From NCBI GenBank assembly GCA_946480555.1, contig CAMLLE010000024.1, positions 1-12,786 of the forward strand: a DNA stretch of 12,786 bases, given 5' to 3'. How positions within the stretch are numbered: position 1 is the stretch's first letter; each line of letters opens with the position of its first letter. Made by a program: the position numbers and the translations under genes. Shown in pieces: positions 7,059-12,786 of the stretch. The stretch comes from an uncultured Verrucomicrobia subdivision 3 bacterium (GTDB lineage Bacteria > Verrucomicrobiota > Verrucomicrobiae > Limisphaerales > CAMLLE01). The notes under the pieces are model-generated. The model ran no database searches. It saw only the letters and a program-made list of their open reading frames with translations, and was not told where the DNA came from.

Positions 7059-8093
7059 TCATTCCGGTTTTCCGAAGTATTCCTGGAAAGTCGCGTAAGG
7101 TGCGGCGCCCAAGGTTTGCTTCAATGCTCGATCCTTTTCCAACGTGATCGCGGTCAATGCCTGCGCGCGCGTTTGCGCACTTGAAGAACCCACGAGCTGC
7201 TCCGCGGCAAGATTTGCTTCACGCTGAATTTCAAAAGCCCGTTTCGCAGTTTCATCGCTGAGGCCATATCGCCGGGCGACGCGGTGCAGCTCTTGAAATT
7301 TCGGATCGCGCGCCAGTTCATAAGCGGCATAACGCTCCGCGCCGAGCGCAGCGCGAATGTCGGATTCAAGCTTCGCGGAAAGCGATTCGCGGCGGCGCAG
7401 TTTTTCTTCGTGATCCAGAGTGGAGTCATCGAGACTCCGCTGAGCTTCCTCAAACGCAACGCGCAACTGGGTCACCGCGCGCCATTCGGTTTCGATTGGA
7501 TCAAAGCCGGCAAGGTCCGCGGCCCATAGCGATTCTCGGGAACTGAGCAAACGAGCGTCATCCGAACTTGGTGCGGAGTCCACGGGCGGAGTGACCGGAG
7601 GAGCGGAGGTAGCGAGCCCGGCATTGCCGAGAACGGCGACGATCAATTGCTGCCGCTCGGCGCCAAGGTCATCCAACGGCTGTGCCAGTTCGCCTCGCAA
7701 CGCAGCTTCACCGCGCAACATGGTTTCCCAAAACTGCGTTTGCGCGCTTCGCATGATTGCTTCCCGTCGCGTACGAAAGCGCTCGTTGATCTCCGCCACG
7801 ATGATGTCGCGCACCGTCAGCTCGGGGCAGCCAACCGCGCGGAGCTTGTCGCGATACTGCGCCAGGTCCCCCGACATGAGCTGATGCCAGTGAAAGCTCG
7901 CAACGGGTGCGGACATCTGGATTGAGGATTTCGCTTCGACCGGTTGAGGGTTCGGCAACTCAGCCACGGTGTATACGTGAGCGGCGGAGATGCCCGCGAC
8001 AAGTTTCTTGGAGAAACAATGAACACACACGGCGCCCAGCAACACCGCGTTGGCAATCGAAGACACGAGCAAAAGCAGTTTTGTCTGGTTCAT
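7059..8093 (-). CDS. Membrane-anchored FHW/GCPE-motif protein, unknown function (copy A)
   Basis: 344 residues. An N-terminal hydrophobic segment (about residues 4-27, LLLLVSSIANAVLLGAV) looks like a signal anchor, with the rest predicted outside the cytoplasmic membrane. A conserved block follows: FHW (67-69), DLAQY (76-80), LRAVGCPE (84-91), VRDIIVAEI (94-102). The remainder is charged, probably helical, with two similar modules: ALGAERYAAYELARDPKFQEL near residue 249 and TLGAAPYATFQEYF near 327. The ATG overlaps the stop of the upstream gene by 4 bp (ATGA), so the pair should be translationally coupled. It is paralogous to that gene. I recall such proteins as common in Verrucomicrobiota but know no function. 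It is the last gene of its operon. Confidence 0.8.
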   Translation of the reverse strand: MNQTKLLLLVSSIANAVLLGAVCVHCFSKKLVAGISAAHVYTVAELPNPQPVEAKSSIQMSAPVASFHWHQLMSGDLAQYRDKLRAVGCPELTVRDIIVAEINERFRTRREAIMRSAQTQFWETMLRGEAALRGELAQPLDDLGAERQQLIVAVLGNAGLATSAPPVTPPVDSAPSSDDARLLSSRESLWAADLAGFDPIETEWRAVTQLRVAFEEAQRSLDDSTLDHEEKLRRRESLSAKLESDIRAALGAERYAAYELARDPKFQELHRVARRYGLSDETAKRAFEIQREANLAAEQLVGSSSAQTRAQALTAITLEKDRALKQTLGAAPYATFQEYFGKPE

Positions 8094-9058
8094 GGTTCAG
8101 ATTGATCCTGCTCGCGTTGGAAGCTGACGAACTGGGAGCCCAGCAACGCGCGGATTCGCCGATGGAATTCCGAGCGGCGGCGGTCATTCTCAGAACCCGG
8201 CAACGCGTGAGGGTTTAGGAACTCCTCGGCGAACATGTGCCGATAGTCTCTCGAAATGCGCACGAACTCCCGCAGCACGGTGCCGTTCACCGCCACGCCT
8301 TCCCATTGAACGCCTTCCGACGCGAGGAACATTACTGCCTGAATCCGCAGTTCCCATTCGTCGCGCTCAGCAGGACTGAGCAGTCTCGTCAGCTCGCGCT
8401 GCAACTCATTCCAGGCACGCTCCAAGGCGGCCCGATCCTCTGCAATCAGAATGCCGTCGCTGGCGTCGAGGATGGCGCGGCTTTGTATGGTGCAAGCCGA
8501 GACGAGCGACATCAACTGCGGGGCTTTTTCATCCGGAAGAAATCCCAACAACACCGCATTGAGCGAATCCTGCTGCCAGACTTCAGCGGTGCGATTGTCC
8601 CAATCGTATCCGATCAGCTCTTTCACCAATGCGCGCTTCTCGGATGCGATTTGAGCCCGGGCCAAAACCGTCGTTTTCGCATCGCGACGCCGGCGGCTGC
8701 CGCTGTGCCACGGCGCGGAAACGGTCTCCAACGCGTGAGCGCGCGAGCGATAGAGCTCCTCGATGTCCGCCACGATGATGTCGCGAATGGTGGTTTCCGG
8801 ACATCCGATCGCGCGGAGGCCGGCGACGTATTTCCGGTAATCGTCGGACTCGATGGAACTCCAGTGAAACGCAGTCTGCTGCGGGGTCTCGGTTTCAAGT
8901 GGCGGCACAGACGCGACGGATTCGACGTTTGCTGCTGCTGCGGGCGAATCTGAAACGGCCGGTTGCGGAAGGGGGTTCGGACGGTGGGCAAACCACCAAG
9001 CGCATGCCAGTCCGGCGTTCAATGCGAACGAAAGGCAGAGGAAAATGCGCGCATTCAC
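8090..9058 (-). CDS. Membrane-anchored FHW/GCPE-motif protein, unknown function (copy B)
   Basis: 322 residues from GTG at 9058-9056. The frame is open a further 30 codons upstream (to 9148) inside the isomerase gene. The GTG is preferred because it lies 4 nt after that gene's stop and places the hydrophobic anchor (IFLCLSFALNAGLACAWWF) at the very N-terminus. A Pro/Ala-rich linker leads to FHW (64-66), DDYRKY (72-77), LRAIGCPE (81-88) and IRDIIVADIEELYRSR (91-106), the same block and spacing as in the downstream gene. The rest is charged and mostly helical, ending ALLGSQFVSFQREQ, which resembles the paralogue's end. Function is unknown; an envelope role is inferred from the anchor and from the neighbouring isomerase. 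Confidence 0.78.
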   Translation of the reverse strand: MNARIFLCLSFALNAGLACAWWFAHRPNPLPQPAVSDSPAAAANVESVASVPPLETETPQQTAFHWSSIESDDYRKYVAGLRAIGCPETTIRDIIVADIEELYRSRAHALETVSAPWHSGSRRRRDAKTTVLARAQIASEKRALVKELIGYDWDNRTAEVWQQDSLNAVLLGFLPDEKAPQLMSLVSACTIQSRAILDASDGILIAEDRAALERAWNELQRELTRLLSPAERDEWELRIQAVMFLASEGVQWEGVAVNGTVLREFVRISRDYRHMFAEEFLNPHALPGSENDRRRSEFHRRIRALLGSQFVSFQREQDQSEP

Positions 9059-9062
9059 GATG

Positions 9063-10304
9063 TCAGCGCGCTTCCGAGCGCAGTTCAGGTTCAACCGCGC
9101 TGGCCTGAGCTGCAGATTCCTGCTTAGCCTTTGCCCGTTCGCGCGCAATCATGCGCTCAATCCTGGCGTTGTGAATCTCCTGCCGTCGGCGCGCGTGGGC
9201 CTGGCGGAATAGTTCGTGCGAAGTCCAATCCAGATTTGCGCTGGCGCGCAGCTGACCGCCGAACTCAGCCCAGAATTGCGCAATCTCACGCCGGCGAAAA
9301 TCCGCGATCATGTCGTTCTTCACTTCCGCAAACGTGAGCCGCCGCGCTTCGCGCAAGCCGGTCAGTTCGATAATGTGAAAGCCGTCCCGCGTTTCCACCA
9401 CACCGCTAATCTCGCCAATCCGCTTCATCGCAAAAGCGGCATCGCCGAACGGATCGTCGCCCGGTCCACGAATGATACCGCGCCCGGAGAATCCACGATC
9501 GCCGCCACGCTCTTGACTGAGTTCGTCATCGGAATGTAACGCCGCAAGATCGGCGAGGCGTTCGCCATTGCGAATGCGCTTCAGCAATGCTTCGGCCTTC
9601 TCACGAGCCGCGCGTTTCGTGACTTCCGGGGCTTCAGGCGGAACACGAATCAGGATGTGGCTGACGCGGCGCTGTTCTTCGCGGTCGAATTCGGACGGGA
9701 ACTCGTTGTAGAGCTTCAACGCGTCGGCTTCGGTCATGGTTCTCCTTTCCGTGGCGTGAAGGTTGTAGAGCTTTTCGACGCCGAGATGATGCCAGCGCAC
9801 GCGTTCCTTCACATCGGCGAGCGTCTTTCCCTGGGCCTCAATGTCGCTTTCGGCCTGATCCGTCGTTCGGCCGAGAGCTTTGGCTTTGGCGGCGAGATGC
9901 GCGTCCACTTCGGCTTCGGTGATCTTCAATCCGTCAGCCTTGAGCTGTTGCGCGATCAGCTTCCGTTCGATCAAGGCTTCGAGAACGTCACGACGAAGAG
10001 CATCGCGCGTGGTTTCGCGGCCGGATTCCTCGAACAGCAGTCCGCGGGCTTGATCGCGGGCTTTGTTGGCGGTGATCCAACGATCCGCTTCCGCCACAAC
10101 GTCGCGATGAAGAATCGGTTCGCCGTTCACGAACACAGCGACTTCCTTGCGATCCTGCAATGCTTTGCCGGCGCAACCGGTGAAGAGGATGCTGAGCCCG
10201 AGAAAGCAAAGCCATGCAACCTCACCCAAAGAACGCGAAGTGCGCGAAGGAGTACTGGCGGAAGCGGGGCTGGAAGTTTGCCCCACGAAGCGAAACGGAA
10301 ACAT
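9063..10304 (-). CDS. Parvulin-type peptidyl-prolyl isomerase, probable lipoprotein (SurA/PrsA-like)
   Basis: 413 residues. Residues 30-44 (AWLCFLGLSILFTGC) look like a lipoprotein signal with Cys44 as the lipidated residue, though Phe at -3 of the lipobox is atypical. A SurA_N-like chaperone region (about 54-200) begins VAVFVNGEPILHRDVV. The rotamase domain (about 212-320) shows VSHILIRV, GGDRGFSGRG, AAFAMKRIGEIS and DGFHIIELTG, hallmarks of PpiC/parvulin folds. The C-terminus is a charged, probably coiled helix. It would assist folding of exported proteins in the periplasm. The first 28 codons from ATG 10304 are unusual (Ser/Arg-rich and partly repeat-like). TTG at 10229 is a weaker alternative start. 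It is the first gene of a three-gene operon. Confidence 0.88.
   Translation of the reverse strand: MFPFRFVGQTSSPASASTPSRTSRSLGEVAWLCFLGLSILFTGCAGKALQDRKEVAVFVNGEPILHRDVVAEADRWITANKARDQARGLLFEESGRETTRDALRRDVLEALIERKLIAQQLKADGLKITEAEVDAHLAAKAKALGRTTDQAESDIEAQGKTLADVKERVRWHHLGVEKLYNLHATERRTMTEADALKLYNEFPSEFDREEQRRVSHILIRVPPEAPEVTKRAAREKAEALLKRIRNGERLADLAALHSDDELSQERGGDRGFSGRGIIRGPGDDPFGDAAFAMKRIGEISGVVETRDGFHIIELTGLREARRLTFAEVKNDMIADFRRREIAQFWAEFGGQLRASANLDWTSHELFRQAHARRRQEIHNARIERMIARERAKAKQESAAQASAVEPELRSEAR
10221..10251. repeat. Possible single-arm dispersed repeat at the start of the isomerase gene
   Basis: On the - strand this reads as CTTCGCGCACTTCGCGTTCT followed by TTGGGTGAG, with CTTCGCG occurring twice. 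From memory it resembles a dispersed sequence found between genes in several phyla. No inverted partner is visible nearby. It overlaps codons 18-28 of the annotated isomerase start region. The assignment is tentative. Confidence 0.3.
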
Positions 10305-10337
10305 AAATTTCTGTGGTTGGATTCGAAGCGTGTGAAA

Positions 10338-10369
10338 GCAGCCGCCCCGTGTCGGTGCGGGGCGGCTGC
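10338..10369 (-). terminator. Strong hairpin terminator downstream of the GH16 gene
   Basis: GCAGCCGCCCCG (10338-10349) and CGGGGCGGCTGC (10358-10369) form a perfect, very GC-rich 12-bp stem with an 8-nt loop. On the - strand it lies 21 nt beyond the GH16-type gene's stop and is followed by only TTTC, so the T-tract is short. It would insulate the isomerase operon, whose start is about 33 nt further on. The + strand side (AACTTTGACC) also lacks a good T-run. Confidence 0.72.
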
Positions 10370-10390
10370 AACTTTGACCGCTCTGGAGTT

Positions 10391-11059
10391 TTAGAAGCCC
10401 CAGGCCGACATGCTGGTGAACGTCACCTGCGCGCTAGCTGGTCCGGGCGAGCCGGAGGAACCTTCCATCTGCAGGTTGGCAATCAGCCACCAATCCTTGC
10501 CGACGAAGTTGTTGCCCGTGTGCGTCGCGCTCCAGGCGTTGTTGATATAGAGCCAGACCCAGGCGTGGTTCGTGCCGTCGTTCTTCGCCTGGATGTGCGT
10601 CTTGTACATCGTGTTGTTGGAATTGCGCGTGTAGTTCTCCCAACCGCCGTCGTACGTGTTCTGCCAGACCGTGCCGCTGCCCTTCCATTCGGCGATGTCC
10701 ACTTCACCGGTCCAGCCGCCGAGCGTGGTGATCCAGAACGCGGGCCAGGTGCCGCGCGCGGTGGGAGCGGAGACACGCGCCTGTGCGCCGATGGCTTTGT
10801 TCGAACGCAGCTTCAGCGTGTTGCTTTCGTAGATCACGCCGGAGCGATACTTCTTTCCGTTCAATCCCGGTTGCGACGCGGTAATGCGATAGCCGCCGGA
10901 GACGGGTGTCACGGCCGAAGTGACCATGTAAACGTTTCCGTTATGCGTGGAGGAGCCCCATGGATACTGCCCATTATTCACCCAGCCCGCCTCGGAAGAG
11001 GCGAGACCGGCGAGAGTGAGCGCTGCGACTGCGACCGCGGTTTTGGTTGTTTTCTGCAT
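10391..11059 (-). CDS. Secreted glycoside hydrolase, GH16 type (laminarinase-like fold)
   Basis: 222 residues. A signal peptide covers about residues 1-24 (MQKTTKTAVAVAALTLAGLA, then SSEA before Gly25). The mature part has the GH16 core order: YRSGVIYES (71-79), AIGAQARVSAP with GTWPAFWITTLGGW (103-116), then GEVDIAEWKG, which holds the ExDxxE catalytic triad Glu119 (nucleophile), Asp121 and Glu124 (acid/base). The late strand DWWLIANLQMEGSSGSPG matches the usual FxLILNxAVGG position. The domain is shorter than typical GH16 enzymes (under 200 mature residues), with no carbohydrate-binding module or anchor. Substrate cannot be told; beta-1,3-glucan or galactan-type polymers are family precedents. 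AAGGA lies 10 nt before the ATG. It is divergent from the glycosyltransferase gene and ends at a strong hairpin. Confidence 0.82.
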   Translation of the reverse strand: MQKTTKTAVAVAALTLAGLASSEAGWVNNGQYPWGSSTHNGNVYMVTSAVTPVSGGYRITASQPGLNGKKYRSGVIYESNTLKLRSNKAIGAQARVSAPTARGTWPAFWITTLGGWTGEVDIAEWKGSGTVWQNTYDGGWENYTRNSNNTMYKTHIQAKNDGTNHAWVWLYINNAWSATHTGNNFVGKDWWLIANLQMEGSSGSPGPASAQVTFTSMSAWGF

Positions 11060-11356
11060 AGGTTGTCGTTCCTTGCGTTCTTGGTTTGGGTTTCTGGGGT
11101 CGGGTTGGGTTCAAAGTGAGACGCACTCGGCGCGCGGCGAGAGCATGCGGCGATCACGGTCAACATTATTGCCGACGATGTGCGCCGGTGCTGGAGTGGG
11201 CTGGCGCGAAAGCTGGCGGAGGCCGCTTTCAAATGTTTGATAAGGCAGAACTCAGGATTGAGCTTCTATCGCTGCGTGAGTGAGTGTGATGATGATTATC
11301 AGAAGTGCAGTTGCGTTGGGAATCCCCCATTCGGGTAAAAGTGGAGACTCGATCGG
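11060..11356. other. Divergent intergenic region, no recognisable site
   Basis: About 300 nt, or 370 if the glycosyltransferase starts at 11429, lie between the starts of the GH16-type gene (- strand) and the glycosyltransferase gene (+ strand), so both promoters should be here. I see no convincing -35/-10 pair, riboswitch or operator palindrome. The stretch 11080-11110 is G/T-rich on the + strand. Confidence 0.5.
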
Positions 11357-12568
11357 GTGAGCTCTCCGGCTGGCCGGGGGTGTCGAAATGAAGCTTGCGG
11401 CAGCTTGGTGACGTCGTTACGAACGGGCGTGATTTTGAACTGGCTCCTCGGAATTCTCGCCGCGCTGAGTGTTTGCCTGATGCTCTGGCAATGGCTCGCC
11501 GCGCGCCGATTTCCACTGCATCAACGCCGCGCGGAAACTCCCTTCACTCCTGCGGTCACGCTGTTGAAGCCGCTGAAAGGTTGCGACGACTCGTCGGAAA
11601 AATGCCTGCGCAGCTGGATGGAACAGGATTATCCGGGGGCGATTCAGGTGTTGTTCGCCGTGGCGGATGAACGCGATCCGGTCTGCGCGATCGTGCGAAA
11701 ACTCATCCGGGAGTTTCCGAATCGCGAGGCGGAACTTGTGGTTGTGGAAAACCTGAGCGGTCCCAACGCAAAGGTTTCCAAGCTCGCCGCAGTGGAATCG
11801 CGCGCCAGGCATGAGGTGATCGCCGTCAGTGACGCCGATGTGTGCGTGCCGGCCGATTTCCTGAAGAACGCCGTCGCGCCACTGGCCGATGCGCGCACCG
11901 GGCTGGTGAATTGTTTTTATCAACTCGCGAATCCTTCGACGCTGGCGATGCGGTGGGAAGCGATCGCCATCAACGCGGATTTCTGGAGTCAGGTGTTGCA
12001 GGCAAGGTTGCTGAAGCCGCAGGACTTCGCGCTGGGTGCGGTGATGATCACGCGACGCGCTCAGCTGCGGGAGATCGGCGGGTTTGCATCGCTCGCGAAC
12101 TGTTTGGCGGACGACTATCAGCTCGGCAATCGTGTGGCCCGCCGCGGACATCGCATCGAGCTGAGCTCCGTGGCGGTGGAATGTTGGGACGCGCCGATGG
12201 GTTGGAGCGCCGTGTGGCGGCATCAGTTGCGTTGGGCACGGACGATTCGCGTTTGCCAGCCCGCGCCGTATTTTTTCAGCGTGCTGAGCAATTCGACCTT
12301 CTGGCCGCTGCTGTGGGCGGCGCTTCTTCCGAGCCGCGTTTCAGGATTCGCCTTGTTGACCGCGCTGCTGCTGCGATGTGCGATGGCATTGGATGTTCAG
12401 GCGAAGTTGACGCGGTCGATGCGGCACGCGCCCTTCATCTGGCTCGCGCCGATCAAGGATTTGCTCCAGTTCGGCATCTGGCTGTGCGCGTTCATTGGCA
12501 ACACGGTGGAATGGCGCGGCCACAAATTCAGACTTCAGCGGGACGGATCGATGGTGAAGTGCGGCTGA
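11357..12568 (+). CDS. Membrane glycosyltransferase, GT21 family (HpnI / ceramide glucosyltransferase-like)
   Basis: 403 residues from GTG 11357; GTG 11429 (379 residues) is equally likely because it starts directly at the first helix, VILNWLLGILAALSVCLMLW. Neither has a clear ribosome site. The GT-A catalytic domain shows VTLLKPLKGCDD (68-78), an Asp in AVADERD (104), the DAD motif at 159-161, ADDYQLGNRVARRGH (251-265) with the D3 aspartate, and HQLRWARTIR (289-298), an H-first form of the (Q/R)xxRW motif. Two or three C-terminal helices follow. The order fits GT21: HpnI, which adds N-acetylglucosamine to bacteriohopanetetrol, or ceramide glucosyltransferase. No other hopanoid or sphingolipid gene is in the window, so the acceptor is undecided. 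Confidence 0.87.
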   Translation: MSSPAGRGCRNEACGSLVTSLRTGVILNWLLGILAALSVCLMLWQWLAARRFPLHQRRAETPFTPAVTLLKPLKGCDDSSEKCLRSWMEQDYPGAIQVLFAVADERDPVCAIVRKLIREFPNREAELVVVENLSGPNAKVSKLAAVESRARHEVIAVSDADVCVPADFLKNAVAPLADARTGLVNCFYQLANPSTLAMRWEAIAINADFWSQVLQARLLKPQDFALGAVMITRRAQLREIGGFASLANCLADDYQLGNRVARRGHRIELSSVAVECWDAPMGWSAVWRHQLRWARTIRVCQPAPYFFSVLSNSTFWPLLWAALLPSRVSGFALLTALLLRCAMALDVQAKLTRSMRHAPFIWLAPIKDLLQFGIWLCAFIGNTVEWRGHKFRLQRDGSMVKCG

Positions 12569-12622
12569 CGTGGGAGCCCGGCGACGAGCTCTGCTTTCCA
12601 AGTTGCTCGTCCTCCTCGTGCG

Positions 12623-12691
12623 GTAGGGCGCGTCGCTCCGCGCGCCAAGTGCATTCGGCAACAGTGGCGCGCTCGGAGAGACGCGCACTAC
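12623..12691. repeat. Palindromic repeat element, family 3, after the glycosyltransferase gene
   Basis: Arms 12623-12646 (GTAGGGCGCGTCGCTCC, then GCGCGCC) and 12666-12691 (GGCGCGC, TC, GGAGAGACGCGCACTAC) are reverse complements at 22 of 24 paired positions with a 2-nt bulge. The loop is 19 nt. From memory, TAGGGCGCGTCNCTCCGNGCGCC palindromes are dispersed in Verrucomicrobiota genomes. The stem lies 55 nt after the glycosyltransferase stop. No T-run follows, but it could still end or protect the transcript. Confidence 0.83.
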
Positions 12692-12786
12692 TTCGTGAGT
12701 CGGCTGCGAACGTCTTGCTGGCTTCAGGGGTTTTCGTCGAAGACCAATCATTCCGCAAATGCGACGTATAAGCCCGTCATTAGCTG
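12692..12786. other. Non-coding tail of the window
   Basis: No supportable gene, RNA or site is visible after the palindrome. Frames open here are short or continue from frames that overlap the glycosyltransferase gene. Confidence 0.5.

Noticed and set aside
9059..9148. ATG at 9148 as start of the copy B protein
   Set aside because: It would overlap the isomerase gene by 86 bp and bury the signal anchor after 30 charged residues. GTG 9058 gives a normal operon junction.
11308..11340. Possible -35/-10 promoter (TTGCGT ... TAAAAG) before the glycosyltransferase gene
   Set aside because: Both hexamers are poor matches and the spacing is too long to support a call.
12583..12611. GACGAGC / GCTCGTC 7-bp inverted repeat as terminator of the glycosyltransferase gene
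   Set aside because: Short stem, 15-nt loop and no T-run; no better than chance in GC-rich DNA.
11842..12771. 309-codon + strand frame overlapping the glycosyltransferase gene
   Set aside because: It is a shifted frame of a gene with clear GT21 motifs, and its product is Ala/Arg-rich without domains.

Overview
The window reads as a chromosomal piece of a Gram-negative bacterium, most likely a Verrucomicrobiota member near Pedosphaera/Limisphaerales. That assignment rests on recollection of two things: the paired FHW...GCPE...RDII membrane-anchored proteins, and dispersed palindromes of the kinds seen here. No search was run. The DNA is fairly GC-rich, uses ATG and GTG starts, and is densely coding.

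Region 1 (1-7057, + strand) is the distal half of a respiratory complex I operon in the canonical order nuoH (3' end only), I, J, K, L, M, N. NuoI carries two 4Fe-4S clusters of the peripheral arm. H, J, K, L, M and N form the proton-translocating membrane arm. J/K and M/N overlap by 4 bp. The H/I, K/L and L/M gaps are unusually long (125, 139 and 117 nt). Two of them hold unrelated palindromic repeat elements. The third holds a small hairpin and a six-codon mini-ORF that overlaps the nuoM start. NuoM appears to lack the mid-membrane lysine of TM7 (E. coli K234 position) that NuoL and NuoN keep here, and it has a low-complexity Ala/Thr/Pro tail.

Region 2 (7059-10304, - strand) is a compact three-gene operon converging on nuoN with one base between stop codons. 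In transcription order it encodes a probable lipoprotein with a SurA-like N-terminus and a parvulin prolyl isomerase domain, then two single-pass membrane-anchored proteins of unknown function. Those two share an FHW/DY/GCPE/RDII block and look like a diverged tandem duplication. The arrangement suggests a cell-envelope role.

Region 3 (10305-12786) holds a secreted minimal GH16-type glycoside hydrolase (- strand) ending at a strong hairpin terminator. A divergent intergenic region without recognisable sites follows, then a GT21/HpnI-like membrane glycosyltransferase (+ strand), then a third palindromic repeat family.

No RNA genes, CRISPR arrays, insertion sequences or phage genes were seen. 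The most unusual signals are three unrelated palindrome families within 13 kb, the NuoM lysine loss, and the isomerase plus paralogue operon.
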